From Bacteroidota bacterium (GTDB taxonomy: Bacteria > Bacteroidota > Bacteroidia > Chitinophagales > Chitinophagaceae): a stretch of DNA of 64,000 bases. This document shows positions 9,455 through 17,804 of this stretch, one piece after another. A program made the position numbers and the translations under genes. The stretch is taken from assembly GCA_016868775.1 (NCBI GenBank), contig VGFT01000003.1:62001-126000 (forward strand), written 5' to 3'. The notes under the pieces are model-generated. The model was not told where the DNA came from. It saw nothing but the letters and a program-made list of their open reading frames with translations, and ran no database searches. Within the stretch, counting starts at the first letter, position 1. Each line of letters opens with the position of its first letter.

Positions 9455-10333
9455 TTAGCTTACGCCATCCACGACCATTTCTTTGTTGATCTTTTGAACG
9501 AGTCCTTGTAAAACTTTACCCGGACCTACCTCTGTAAACCGAGTAGCCCCGTCCGCGATCATGGCTTGAACGGATTGGGTCCATTTAACGGGCCCTGTCA
9601 ACTGACGAATCAAGTTTTGTTTGATCTCTGAAGGTTCCATCACGGCCTTGGCAACGATGTTTTGATAAACCGCACAGGTTGGCGTATAAAAACTGGCCTT
9701 TTCAATGGCACCGATCAATTCCTCCTTAGCTACTTTCATCAAGGGTGAATGAAACGCTCCTCCTACTGGCAGCAACAAGGCACGTTTTGCACCGGCTTCT
9801 TTCAGGGAAGCACAGGCTTTCTCCACACCCGATTGAGAGCCGCTGATCACGAGTTGGCCGGGACAATTATAATTCGCAGCCACCACAATATCATCAATGG
9901 CCGCACAAACTTCTTCCACTTTTTCATCGGCTAGTCCCAACACGGCCGCCATCGTTCCGGGCTCCTGATCACAAGCTTTTTGCATGGCCCGGGCGCGGGC
10001 CGAAACCAGATTCAATCCGTCTTCGAAACTCAACACCCCGTTGGCCACCAGGGCGGTGAATTCACCCAGGGAATGTCCGGCTACCATATCGGGCTTGGCC
10101 CCATCGATGGAACGAAAGGCAATGATGGAATGCAAAAAAATGGCAGGTTGTGTTACGTTGGTCTGCTTCAATTGCTCCTCACTTCCGTCGAACATGATGT
10201 CGGAGATCCGAAAACCCAGGATCTCATTTGCCTGTTCAACAATTTTTTTGGCGAATGCGCTGTTGGCATAATGATCCTTTGCCATGCCTGGAAATTGGGA
10301 ACCTTGCCCTGGAAAAACAAATGCATGCTTCAT
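9455..10333 (-). CDS. fabD: Malonyl-CoA:ACP transacylase
   Basis: FabD transfers malonyl from CoA to acyl carrier protein for fatty acid elongation. The 292-residue protein shows the oxyanion-hole motif FVFPGQGSQFPGM at the N-terminus, the nucleophile Ser88 in AGHSLGEF, the malonate-binding Arg113 in SARARAMQ and the catalytic His195 in GGAFHSPLM. It is the last gene of an apparent four-gene minus-strand run (two pterin synthases, folE, fabD) and begins 20 nt after folE. Confidence 0.95.
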   Translation of the reverse strand: MKHAFVFPGQGSQFPGMAKDHYANSAFAKKIVEQANEILGFRISDIMFDGSEEQLKQTNVTQPAIFLHSIIAFRSIDGAKPDMVAGHSLGEFTALVANGVLSFEDGLNLVSARARAMQKACDQEPGTMAAVLGLADEKVEEVCAAIDDIVVAANYNCPGQLVISGSQSGVEKACASLKEAGAKRALLLPVGGAFHSPLMKVAKEELIGAIEKASFYTPTCAVYQNIVAKAVMEPSEIKQNLIRQLTGPVKWTQSVQAMIADGATRFTEVGPGKVLQGLVQKINKEMVVDGVS

Positions 10334-10353
10334 AAAAGTATATCGTGCGGTTG

Positions 10354-10950
10354 TTAACTGAGTTTGGAGGCAACGAGTTTCAAGAACTCGCTGCGAGTCG
10401 AATTTTTTTGGAATTCACCATCAAATGCGGAGGTAGTGGTCACCGAGTTCTGCTTTTGTACACCCCGCATCATCATGCAAAGGTGTCGAGCTTCAATCAC
10501 CACCGCCACACCGAGCGGATTGAGGGTTTCCTTAATGGCATCCCTGATCTGCATGGTCAATCGCTCCTGCACCTGCATTCGACGAGAGTACACATCCACC
10601 ACCCGCGCAATCTTGCTCAGTCCGGTGATCCACCCATTGGGAATATAGGCCACATGCGCCTTTCCAAAGAAAGGAAGCAGGTGATGCTCACACATGCTGT
10701 ATACCTCAATGTCCTTAACAACGATCATCTCACTGCCATCCTCATGAAATTTCGCAGAGTTGAGGATATCATGTGCACTGAGCTGATATCCTTGGGTCAT
10801 GTATTGCATGGCCTTGGCCACCCGCTCGGGGGTCTTGATTAATCCCTCGCGCTCGGGATCCTCTCCCAGTTGCGCAATGGCTTCTTTATAATTTTTGACC
10901 AGCAGGGCGGTACAATGCTCGTCGTACTGTTCAATTCTTTTGTAGGCCAT
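10354..10950 (-). CDS. folE: GTP cyclohydrolase I
   Basis: FolE converts GTP to 7,8-dihydroneopterin triphosphate, the entry step of folate and tetrahydropterin synthesis. The 198-residue protein has the zinc and catalytic segment [19 protein letters not shown] and the second signature [14 protein letters not shown]. It lies 11 nt downstream of a 6-pyruvoyl-tetrahydropterin-synthase-type gene, itself 11 nt downstream of another, so enzyme and next-step enzymes appear to be made from one mRNA. Confidence 0.96.
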   Translation of the reverse strand: MAYKRIEQYDEHCTALLVKNYKEAIAQLGEDPEREGLIKTPERVAKAMQYMTQGYQLSAHDILNSAKFHEDGSEMIVVKDIEVYSMCEHHLLPFFGKAHVAYIPNGWITGLSKIARVVDVYSRRMQVQERLTMQIRDAIKETLNPLGVAVVIEARHLCMMMRGVQKQNSVTTTSAFDGEFQKNSTRSEFLKLVASKLS

Positions 10951-10961
10951 GGTAGTATTTT

Positions 10962-11375
10962 TTAAGCAGGGTATTCAACAAAATTTCGAGGGGTTTCATA
11001 TAAACGGATCTGTAGGTCGAGTTGATCCGACAAATGCGGACGCAGCAAGTCATGAATCACCACAGCGATGTTTTCCGCCGTAGGGTTCAACCTTGCAAAT
11101 TCCGTTGTATCGAGATTGAGATTACGGTGATCGAACCGCTCGATCACCTGTTGTTGGATCAAATCACTCAGCACTTTTAGGTCGATCACATACCCGGTCT
11201 CCGGATCCACCTCGCCCGTCACCTTCACGATCAACTCATAGTTGTGCCCGTGGTAGTTGGGTAAGGCACATTTACCAAATACCCGCGCGTTGGTGGCCTC
11301 GTCCCAGTCGGACCGAAACAACCGATGGGCGGCATTGAAATGCTCTTTTCGATAAACGGCGACACGTGTGGACAT
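10962..11375 (-). CDS. 6-pyruvoyl-tetrahydropterin synthase family protein, copy 1
   Basis: COG0720 enzymes act on dihydroneopterin triphosphate, the product of FolE, giving 6-pyruvoyl-tetrahydropterin (PTPS) or carboxy-tetrahydropterin (QueD). This 137-residue protein keeps the zinc His residues (HFNAAHRL and YHGHNY), the catalytic Cys in [12 protein letters not shown], the Asp-His pair in FDHRNLNLD and the substrate Glu in YETPRN. The Cys to HGH spacing is five residues, as in eukaryotic PTPS (PTPS-II); E. coli QueD has three. The start at 11375 is chosen over an upstream in-frame ATG that would overlap copy 2 heavily. A tetrahydropterin role is more likely than queuosine, though activity is inferred. 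Confidence 0.88.
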   Translation of the reverse strand: MSTRVAVYRKEHFNAAHRLFRSDWDEATNARVFGKCALPNYHGHNYELIVKVTGEVDPETGYVIDLKVLSDLIQQQVIERFDHRNLNLDTTEFARLNPTAENIAVVIHDLLRPHLSDQLDLQIRLYETPRNFVEYPA

Positions 11376-11386
11376 ACAATAATTTT

Positions 11387-11797
11387 TTACTCCCCGTAAT
11401 ACTCCACGTAGATCCGGGGCGTTTCGATCAGTTTTAAACAGTGCAACTGCACCTGTGGGGGCAGGGTCGGCTCCAACTCTTTCCAGATCGCAATCACAAA
11501 ATTCTCGATCGAACAAAGTTTGCCCATCATGAAGGTTACATCCAGGTTGAGGTTCCGATGATCGACCTTGTCAACGATCCGCTCCCGAATAATAGCTCCC
11601 AATTTCTTGGCATCAAAAATGAATCCGGTCTGCGGATCGGGCTGTCCTTTGATGGTTACGAACAACTCGAAATTATGCCCATGCCAATTGGCGTTTGCGC
11701 ATTTGCCAAAAACCGCATCGTTCTGCTCCTCAGACCAATCGGGATTGTATAAACGGTGGGCGGCATTGAAATGCTCCACCCGGGTTAAGTAAACCAT
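11387..11797 (-). CDS. 6-pyruvoyl-tetrahydropterin synthase family protein, copy 2
   Basis: Tandem paralogue (136 residues) of the adjacent gene, 11 nt upstream of it. It keeps every active-site element: [22 protein letters not shown] with the same five-residue Cys to HGH spacing, VDHRNLNLD and IETPRI. The two copies align end to end but have diverged clearly, so the duplication is not recent. It is the first gene of the pterin-fabD run, with a TAnnTTTG box about 50 nt upstream. One copy may make 6-pyruvoyl-tetrahydropterin and the other may have a different substrate. Confidence 0.88.
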   Translation of the reverse strand: MVYLTRVEHFNAAHRLYNPDWSEEQNDAVFGKCANANWHGHNFELFVTIKGQPDPQTGFIFDAKKLGAIIRERIVDKVDHRNLNLDVTFMMGKLCSIENFVIAIWKELEPTLPPQVQLHCLKLIETPRIYVEYYGE

Positions 11798-11847
11798 GCT
11801 TTACTTTTAATCTTCAGACACAGCATCGGGCGCGACCGAAGGGAGCG

Positions 11848-11855
11848 CAAAGGTA
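11848..11855 (-). promoter_or_regulatory. Putative -7 box for the PTPS-PTPS-folE-fabD run
   Basis: On the minus strand TACCTTTG matches TAnnTTTG exactly. It lies in the 114-nt gap between the divergent pterin operon and mqnB; a TAACTTG sequence faces mqnB at 11895-11901. Confidence 0.42.
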
Positions 11856-11911
11856 CGCATATTCTACCCCATTTCCGTTCCCCTTCTAAATGAGTAACTT
11901 GCCCCATAAGC

Positions 11912-12580
11912 ATGAGCCGAAAACCCGTAAAACGTCTGTTGGTGGTAGCCGCCACGCCACTGGAGATCAATCCTTTTTTAAAACAATGGAAAAGCGGATC
12001 CATCGCCCCTAAAAACTGGGAAGTGGACGTGCTGATAACGGGGATCGGACTCACCGCCACCACCTATTCACTGATCAAACAAATTCATTTCCGTAAACCT
12101 GACCTGATCATTCAGGCCGGTGTAGGCGGATGCTTTGATGAAACCATCCCGCTGGGAGAAGTGGTGCTCGTCAAACAAGAAGCCATCGCCGATCAAAGCG
12201 TGATCGAACTTAATCAACTCAAAACACTCTTCGATCTTCAACTGGTGCCCCAAGATCAATTCCCCTACCAAAAAGGATGGCTGATAAACCGATCACCCGA
12301 ATTAAAAAAACACCCCCTGAAAAAAGTTCGCGGCATATCCGTCAACGAGATCACCACCGATAAAAAGAAAAAAGACTTTTACCGAAAACACTTCAACCCG
12401 CTGGTCGAATCGATGGAAGGCGCAGCACTTCACTATGTAGCCCTACGAGAAAACATACCCTTCCTCCAGCTGCGCAGTTTCAGCAACTACATCGCGGAGC
12501 GAAACAAGAAACGATGGAATATGAAAGCTTCCATCGAAAACTTGAACCGGGGACTGATCCGAATTGTTAAATCGTTATGA
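11912..12580 (+). CDS. mqnB: Futalosine hydrolase MqnB
   Basis: MqnB cleaves hypoxanthine from futalosine to give dehypoxanthinyl futalosine in the alternative (futalosine) menaquinone pathway. The 222-residue protein is of the purine nucleoside phosphorylase / MTA-SAH nucleosidase fold, with VVAATPLEINPFL at the N-terminus, AGVGGCFDE in the purine-binding region and the ribose-binding ESMEGAALHYVA. Its stop overlaps the next start in ATGA, and that next gene is mqnD. This context decides futalosine hydrolase over the very similar MTA/SAH nucleosidases. Confidence 0.9.
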   Translation: MSRKPVKRLLVVAATPLEINPFLKQWKSGSIAPKNWEVDVLITGIGLTATTYSLIKQIHFRKPDLIIQAGVGGCFDETIPLGEVVLVKQEAIADQSVIELNQLKTLFDLQLVPQDQFPYQKGWLINRSPELKKHPLKKVRGISVNEITTDKKKKDFYRKHFNPLVESMEGAALHYVALRENIPFLQLRSFSNYIAERNKKRWNMKASIENLNRGLIRIVKSL

Positions 12581-13407
12581 GCTACACCCTTGGCTTCTCC
12601 CCCTGTCCCAACGACACCTTTCTGTTCGATGCCTGGGTGAACGGAAAAATATCCACTGCCCTGCCGATAACGACTACCCTGGCGGATGTGGAGACGCTGA
12701 ATCAATGGGCCCTCGAAGCGCGGTTAGACATCACCAAACTCAGTTTCCCCGCCCTGTTTCGAAACCTGAATACGTATCGACTGCTGCGGACGGGGGCTGC
12801 GCTGGGAAATGGAGTCGGTCCTCTTCTGATCTCCCGAGCACCCATCGAAGACTTACCAGAAAGCATCCGAGAAAAACGAATCGTTCTACCCGGCAAAACC
12901 ACTACGGCCAATCTGCTTTTCACGTATGCCTACCCCGAGGCAACCCAAAAATCCTATCTCGTTTTTTCGGAGATCGAAGATGCCGTGCTGCAAGGGCAGG
13001 CCGATCTGGGCGTGATCATCCACGAAAACCGATTTACCTATGCCCAAAGAGGATTGCACTTAGTAAAAGACCTGGGCACGCATTGGGAGACTCAAACCGG
13101 TTGCGCTGTGCCCCTGGGTTGCATTGCCCTGAAACGATCGATGGGCGAAAGACTTGCCGAACAAGTGACGCAGTGTATACAAAAGAGTCTGAAACAGGCA
13201 TGGGACCAACTGCCTACACTCCCCAACTACGTAAAAGATAATGCGCAAGAGATGGAAGAGTCGGTCATGCGACAACACATCGATCTGTATGTGAATGCAC
13301 ATACCAATGAATTATCGGAGTTTGATATCGAATCGATTCAAACCCTGTGCCGGGTTTATTGCCAAGTTGAGCAAATCAAACAATCGGGCCCGGCCTTACT
13401 TTTTTAA
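12577..13407 (+). CDS. mqnD: 1,4-dihydroxy-6-naphthoate synthase MqnD
   Basis: MqnD turns cyclic dehypoxanthinyl futalosine into 1,4-dihydroxy-6-naphthoate, a late step of the futalosine menaquinone pathway. The 276-residue protein has the family's N-terminal MSYTLGFSPCPNDTFLFDA, the ligand segment LGNGVGPLLISR, and a periplasmic-binding-protein-like two-lobed layout. The ATG overlaps the mqnB stop by 4 nt, suggesting coupled translation. Its 3' end overlaps the convergent photolyase gene by 12 nt. MqnA and MqnC are not in the window. Confidence 0.93.
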   Translation: MSYTLGFSPCPNDTFLFDAWVNGKISTALPITTTLADVETLNQWALEARLDITKLSFPALFRNLNTYRLLRTGAALGNGVGPLLISRAPIEDLPESIREKRIVLPGKTTTANLLFTYAYPEATQKSYLVFSEIEDAVLQGQADLGVIIHENRFTYAQRGLHLVKDLGTHWETQTGCAVPLGCIALKRSMGERLAEQVTQCIQKSLKQAWDQLPTLPNYVKDNAQEMEESVMRQHIDLYVNAHTNELSEFDIESIQTLCRVYCQVEQIKQSGPALLF

Positions 13408-14709
13408 GGCAACCGCATAGGTTGCTAAGCAACGCTTGCGCGCCTCTTCATGCACCACGATCGGTTTGGGATAACTAAACTCCTCCCACTCGGGCACCCA
13501 TTTGCGTATGTAACGGAATTCCGGATCGAATTTCTGTGTTTGCAGATAGGGATTGAATACGCGGAAATACGGCGCCGCGTCACAACCACTTCCCGCAGCC
13601 CATTGCCAACCGCCGTTGTTTGCGGCCAGATCAAAATCCAATAGCTTCTTGGCGAAGTAGGCCTCCCCCCAACGCCAATCGATCAGCAAATGCTTGGTCA
13701 GGAAACTGGCTACGATCATACGCACCCGGTTGTGCATGTATCCCGTTGCATTCAGTTCGCGCATGCCTGCATCCACGATCGGATATCCGGTGCGACCGGC
13801 GCACCAGGCATCGAACTCCTTAGTATTGTTTCGCCATTGAATACGATCGTACTCGGGTTTGAAAGATTGATGAACGATCTGTGGAAAATGCCAGAGGATC
13901 ATGTGATAAAAATCCCGCCAGATCAATTCGTTCACAAAGGATTCACTGAGGGATGCGGTTTCCTTGGCCAATTGCCGAACAGAGATCGTCCCAAATCGTA
14001 GATGCACGCCCAGTCGGCTGGTCCCCTCCACCCCCGGCAAATCGCGTTGCTGCTTGTATTGCTGAATGACTTTTTTATTCCACCGATCCGGAGGAAAAGC
14101 AAGCTCCGCCGCCTGAAATCCCATCGACTTCAAGGAAGGAATAGCCAATGGCTTTTGGGGATAAAACGCATTTAATTTTTTCTCAGACCCAAAGGAACGG
14201 ATCGGATGTTGCAGCAAATGTGCACGCCATTTACGGGAGTAAGGAGTAAATACGGTGTAAGGTTTGCCGTCATCTTTTACCACTTCCTGTTTGGCAAAAA
14301 TGACCTGATCCTTGTATGCATGAAACTCGATGCCATTCTTTTGGAGCCACTTGGCTATCTGCTCATCCCGCTGACGGGCATAGGGTTCATAATCTTCATT
14401 GGTATAAACCGATCGAACGGAGTATTGTTTGCAAAGTTTTTGGATGATGGCCAGGGGTTTACCATGCCGCACATCGAGGGTAGCACCGCATTCGGTCAGC
14501 ACTTCTTGCATTCGCTCCAGCGCCTGATGAATGAATTGCACCCGCCTGTCTTCTTTATCCTCCAATTCTTCCAAGATCTCGGTATCGAAAATAAAAATGG
14601 GTTGAACCGGCAAGCCGCTGTTCAGGGCCGCAAAAAGTCCGACGTTATCGGCCAGCCGCAGATCGCGCCGAAACCAAAATAAAACTACGGGGGTAGACAT
14701 ATTTTGCAA
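13396..14709 (-). CDS. phr: Deoxyribodipyrimidine photolyase (cryptochrome/photolyase family)
   Basis: A flavoprotein that uses blue light to split cyclobutane pyrimidine dimers. Residues 1-130 form the antenna-binding Rossmann domain (VVLFWFRRDLRLADNVGLF). The FAD-binding C-terminal domain contains GRTGYPIVDAGMRELNATG, YMHNRVRMIVASFL and the FAD-contact stretch DFDLAANNGGWQW. At 437 residues it is a class I-sized enzyme. Translation may start at 14709 or three codons later at 14700. It follows the class IV aminotransferase gene by 6 nt and is probably co-transcribed with it. A cryptochrome-like photoreceptor role cannot be excluded. Confidence 0.9.
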   Translation of the reverse strand: MQNMSTPVVLFWFRRDLRLADNVGLFAALNSGLPVQPIFIFDTEILEELEDKEDRRVQFIHQALERMQEVLTECGATLDVRHGKPLAIIQKLCKQYSVRSVYTNEDYEPYARQRDEQIAKWLQKNGIEFHAYKDQVIFAKQEVVKDDGKPYTVFTPYSRKWRAHLLQHPIRSFGSEKKLNAFYPQKPLAIPSLKSMGFQAAELAFPPDRWNKKVIQQYKQQRDLPGVEGTSRLGVHLRFGTISVRQLAKETASLSESFVNELIWRDFYHMILWHFPQIVHQSFKPEYDRIQWRNNTKEFDAWCAGRTGYPIVDAGMRELNATGYMHNRVRMIVASFLTKHLLIDWRWGEAYFAKKLLDFDLAANNGGWQWAAGSGCDAAPYFRVFNPYLQTQKFDPEFRYIRKWVPEWEEFSYPKPIVVHEEARKRCLATYAVALKK

Positions 14710-14715
14710 ACAAGC

Positions 14716-15549
14716 TTAGGGGAAAATGGTTCGTAGATGCCGCTGATAGAGCGTTTGAGAAAGGATATTTTGATAAGATCTGTCCCCGATCCGTCCCACC
14801 CAACGAATCCCAAACAAGGCGTTAGTGAGAAATACCTCATCGGCCTTCAGCAGATCGTTTGGCAAGATGCGGCCGCGTAGAACGGGCATGGTGGATGATA
14901 ATTGATCAATCCACCACGCCTGCATCACTCCTTCTACAGCGCCTTGATCGGAATCGGTCGTGAAGAGCTTGCCTTCTTTTACCAAAAACAAATTGGCGAG
15001 GCAACTGTCCGCCAACGCACCCTCGGCATTGAACACCAGGGCATCGTTCCATTTTTGTTGTTTGGCGAATTGAGCCGCCTGAGTATAGAGAAGTGCACTA
15101 GTCGATTTGCACCGGGATAACGCATCGGTTGATTTTTGTCCCCCTTCAAAAATTCCCATCACCCACCCATTGGTATTGAATTCTTTTCGGGAGGGATCTA
15201 ACGGCCAGGTCTCGATGAGCACATTTATTTTTCGATCGCCGTCGAATAACCCGCCCTCGCCATGGGTGAGTGTAACGCGCACGCGGACGGAGCCGCTCAA
15301 TTTATTTTTTTGGATGGTTTGGATGATTTCCGCCTGCAACCGATCGGGGGTCAGCAGGGCGGGAAGCGACCAGTTGAGGATGGTTAGGGAACGGGTTAGC
15401 CGTCTGAGGTGCCGATCCCACAGCGGAGCCCGGTCGTTTTCGAAGCGAATGGTTTCAAACAACCCCGCCCCATAGCGAAACCCTCTGTCCGCTATGGAAA
15501 CCGAGCCGAAAGAAGAATCGATCCATTTGCCGTTGAGTCGAGCCTGCAT
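14716..15549 (-). CDS. Class IV aminotransferase (BCAT / aminodeoxychorismate lyase type)
   Basis: A 277-residue fold-type IV PLP enzyme. It has the N-terminal DRGFRYGAGLFETIRFEND with the usual arginine-tyrosine segment, the probable PLP lysine in SRCKSTSALLYTQA, and the phosphate loop region NAEGALADSCLANLFLV. Family members are branched-chain aminotransferases, D-amino-acid transaminases and 4-amino-4-deoxychorismate lyase (PabC, folate). Length and weak core similarity favour a PabC-like enzyme, but the substrate is undecided. It is the first gene of a two-gene unit with the photolyase. Confidence 0.82.
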   Translation of the reverse strand: MQARLNGKWIDSSFGSVSIADRGFRYGAGLFETIRFENDRAPLWDRHLRRLTRSLTILNWSLPALLTPDRLQAEIIQTIQKNKLSGSVRVRVTLTHGEGGLFDGDRKINVLIETWPLDPSRKEFNTNGWVMGIFEGGQKSTDALSRCKSTSALLYTQAAQFAKQQKWNDALVFNAEGALADSCLANLFLVKEGKLFTTDSDQGAVEGVMQAWWIDQLSSTMPVLRGRILPNDLLKADEVFLTNALFGIRWVGRIGDRSYQNILSQTLYQRHLRTIFP

Positions 15550-15607
15550 GATTTAAAAAAGCCATCTCCAAAAGGAAATGGCCACACGAAGGTATTGGGA
15601 AAACAGA

Positions 15608-15690
15608 TCAGTTCGGTTGTTCCACGATGCCGGCTTTTACGGCGTACAGGATCAGTCCGGCCCCGGATCCTGCTGAAAAAATCGCATGCC
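15608..15690 (-). pseudogene. Remnant of a LuxR-type response regulator C-terminus
   Basis: On the minus strand the short frame ending at the TGA 15608-15610 reads SAGSGAGLILYAVKAGIVE then QPN. This closely resembles the last helix of NarL/LuxR response regulators common in Bacteroidota (TGLVLYAIKNGIV). No HTH or receiver domain precedes it; homology fades near 15690, just where the oppositely oriented remnant begins. It is read as the stump of a disrupted gene. Similarity over about 20 residues could still be chance. Confidence 0.4.
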
Positions 15691-15699
15691 CGTTCCAAG

Positions 15700-15918
15700 T
15701 TGACCCCAAATTTGAAAAATGAGATCGTGCTGACTGAAAAGGAGCGGGATGTGCTTAGAAATATTTATATGGAATACACCGCAGCGGAGATTGCCGAGAA
15801 GATGGGGATCAGTCCCCGTACGGTTGAAGCCATAAAAGATCGGTTGATGGATCGCTTCAGCACCAAGAATACGGCCGGATTGGTCTTCTTTGCGGTAAAA
15901 AATGATCTGATCGATTGA
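15700..15918 (+). pseudogene. Truncated LuxR-type response regulator (HTH domain only)
   Basis: About 73 codons encode a complete GerE/LuxR helix-turn-helix: VLTEKERDVLRNIYMEYTAA, EIAEKMGISPRTVEAIKDRL, then NTAGLVFFAVKNDLID and TGA. The phosphoacceptor receiver domain that should precede it is missing, and the only nearby starts are TTG codons (15700 or 15711). Upstream sequence instead belongs to an opposite-strand remnant of the same family. It is probably a fragment, although a stand-alone HTH protein from TTG is possible. Its stop abuts the scoB stop on the other strand. Confidence 0.6.
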
Positions 15919-16575
15919 TCAAAATTCGATCTCGGGCACATCGCCCAACACCACCAGTTCCCCGGCAGTTTTTTCACGGATATAATCGACCGACACCCCC
16001 GGGGCCCGTTCCAATAAATGAAATTTTCCGTCGTGTATATCCAGCACGGCCAGATCGGAGACAACTCGTTTGATGCAACGACGGCCGGTAAGCGGCAACA
16101 TACAGGCGGGCAACAATTTGGATTCTCCTTTGGGATTGGTGTGCATCATGGCTACGATGATGTTGCGGGCGCTGGCAACCAAGTCCATCGCCCCGCCCAT
16201 TCCTTTTACCAGTTTGCCCGGGATCTTCCAGTTCGCGATGTCGCCGTCTTGGCTGACTTCCATGGCACCCAATACGGTAAGATCCACTTTTCCAGCCCGA
16301 ATCATACCGAAGCTCATGGCGGAATCAAAAAAAGCGGAACCGGGAACAGTGGTAATGGTTTGCTTCCCGGCATTGATCAAGTCGGCGTCTTCTTCGCCGG
16401 CATACGGAAAAGGGCCCATTCCCAACAAGCCATTCTCGCTTTGTAGCGCAACATTCATCCCGGCTGGAATGTAATTAGCCACCAAGGTTGGAATGCCGAT
16501 TCCAAGGTTTACGTAATATCCGTCGCGCAATTCGCGGGCAATACGTTGAGCGATCTGTTCTTTGGTCATAGCCAT
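15919..16575 (-). CDS. scoB: 3-oxoacid CoA-transferase subunit B
   Basis: Subunit B of the heteromeric CoA-transferase that moves CoA between succinyl-CoA (or acetyl-CoA) and acetoacetate or other short acids. The 218-residue protein carries the catalytic glutamate in ALQSENGLLGMGP and the glycine-rich segments NLGIGIPTLVANYIP and GKLVKGMGGAMDLV. The start at 16575 (MAMTKEQIAQRIAREL) is the family's usual N-terminus. Subunit A is encoded 10 nt upstream. Acceptor specificity is not certain. Confidence 0.92.
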   Translation of the reverse strand: MAMTKEQIAQRIARELRDGYYVNLGIGIPTLVANYIPAGMNVALQSENGLLGMGPFPYAGEEDADLINAGKQTITTVPGSAFFDSAMSFGMIRAGKVDLTVLGAMEVSQDGDIANWKIPGKLVKGMGGAMDLVASARNIIVAMMHTNPKGESKLLPACMLPLTGRRCIKRVVSDLAVLDIHDGKFHLLERAPGVSVDYIREKTAGELVVLGDVPEIEF

Positions 16576-16585
16576 AAAAAATTCT

Positions 16586-17281
16586 TTAACGCGTCCGCGC
16601 GGTTCGTTGCTCAATCCGTTTTTCGTAATTGGATCCCTGAAAGATCCGATGCACGTAGATACCGGGTGTATGAACATGGTCGGGCTCCAGTTGACCGGCA
16701 GGTACCAGTTCTTCTACTTCGGCGATCGTGATCTTTCCGGCCATGGCCATTAGGGGATTAAAATTGCGGGAGGTGGCCCGGAAGATCAGGTTTCCGTGTG
16801 TATCGCCTTTCCAGGCCTTTACGATCGCAAAGTCGGCTGCAAAGGCCATTTCCATCAGGTATTCTTTACCATTGAATACGCGTGTCTCTTTTCCGGCGGC
16901 CACTTCCGTTCCTACGCCGGCGGGTGTGTAGATTGCCGGCATCCCATATCCGGCGGCGAGGCATCGGGTAGCCAGGGTTCCTTGCGGGATGAGTTCAACT
17001 TCGAGTTCGCCGGACAGAAGCTGTCGCTCGAACTCCGCATTCTCACCCACATAGGAGGAGATCATTTTTTTTACTTGTCGCTGTTGAAGCATCAATCCTA
17101 TCCCAAAATCGTCTACCCCGGCATTGTTGGAGATACACGTAAGGTCTTTGACTTTTTTGCGCACCAGCGCAGCAATGCAGTTTTCTGGAATGCCACAGAG
17201 ACCAAAACCGCCCAGCATCAATATGGCACCATCTGAAACATCGGCAATGGCCTGGTCGGCACCGGCTACCACTTTATTCAT
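16586..17281 (-). CDS. scoA: 3-oxoacid CoA-transferase subunit A
   Basis: Subunit A of the same CoA-transferase, 231 residues. Visible family features are GAILMLGGFGLCGIPENCI, the CoA-binding NNAGVDDFGIGLML, LIPQGTLATRCLAAGYGMPA and the C-terminal NFNPLMAMAGKITIAEVEEL. It precedes scoB by 10 nt on the same strand, the standard A-B order. The pair probably serves ketone-body, acetoacetate or branched-chain acid metabolism. Confidence 0.92.
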   Translation of the reverse strand: MNKVVAGADQAIADVSDGAILMLGGFGLCGIPENCIAALVRKKVKDLTCISNNAGVDDFGIGLMLQQRQVKKMISSYVGENAEFERQLLSGELEVELIPQGTLATRCLAAGYGMPAIYTPAGVGTEVAAGKETRVFNGKEYLMEMAFAADFAIVKAWKGDTHGNLIFRATSRNFNPLMAMAGKITIAEVEELVPAGQLEPDHVHTPGIYVHRIFQGSNYEKRIEQRTARTR

Positions 17282-17324
17282 ATCCGTACACTTGTTCGTG
17301 TGAAATTAGTCAAGAAAATCGGAA

Positions 17325-17804
17325 CTAATATTCCATAGGCTTGGGAGAGAAATTAGGACGCTTGTTGCTTGGCGTAGGTTCAGGGGCAGGCGGGGTAGGA
17401 CTGATTGTTGGTTGGGATTTGGGTTGGGAATCGACCGGAGTGGTTGGAGGCAAGGTTGTCATCGGGGTTGGTGCCGGAGGAGCTTGTTGTCCGATTGAAT
17501 CCAAAATCGGTTGAAGTTGCTGCGGGTGTTTCTTATAATATTCGAGGTTGACTTGGAACAAGGAATCGGTCAACCCATGTTTCTTTAAGATTGCGGCATA
17601 CAGTTGGGGGCCTTTTGCTTTTGCCGCCAGTGAACTGTCGCGGCCCACTACATAAGTGGACACGAATTGCTCGGCGCGTAACAGATCCCACAATACTGCT
17701 TCCATTTTTTCGGCAGGTAAGATGCCCGAGGGTACGTTGCTTTTTCCGGAACAGGCCAGTAAGGAAAGGCTAAGTACCGACAGGAAAATCGGGAGGCGAT
17801 TCAT
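17325..17804 (-). CDS. DUF4296-type lipoprotein with proline-rich tail
   Basis: A 159-residue predicted lipoprotein: signal peptide with lipobox SLSLLACSGK, then a helical domain of the DUF4296 type (LPAEKMEAVLWDLLRAEQF, KHGLTDSLFQVNLEYYKKHP). From about residue 105 it becomes a Pro/Thr/Ser-rich tail (PTPMTTLPPTTPVDSQP) that probably spans periplasmic space or cell wall. The start overlaps the porD stop by 4 nt, so the two are translationally coupled. The molecular function is unknown. Confidence 0.75.
   Translation of the reverse strand: MNRLPIFLSVLSLSLLACSGKSNVPSGILPAEKMEAVLWDLLRAEQFVSTYVVGRDSSLAAKAKGPQLYAAILKKHGLTDSLFQVNLEYYKKHPQQLQPILDSIGQQAPPAPTPMTTLPPTTPVDSQPKSQPTISPTPPAPEPTPSNKRPNFSPKPMEY

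Noticed and set aside
10962-11797. Both pterin genes as queD of queuosine synthesis
   Set aside because: The Cys to HGH spacing is five residues, not three, and the neighbours are folE and fabD rather than queC/queE.
11912-12580. MTA/SAH nucleosidase
   Set aside because: The fold is shared, but the ATGA overlap with mqnD points to futalosine hydrolase.
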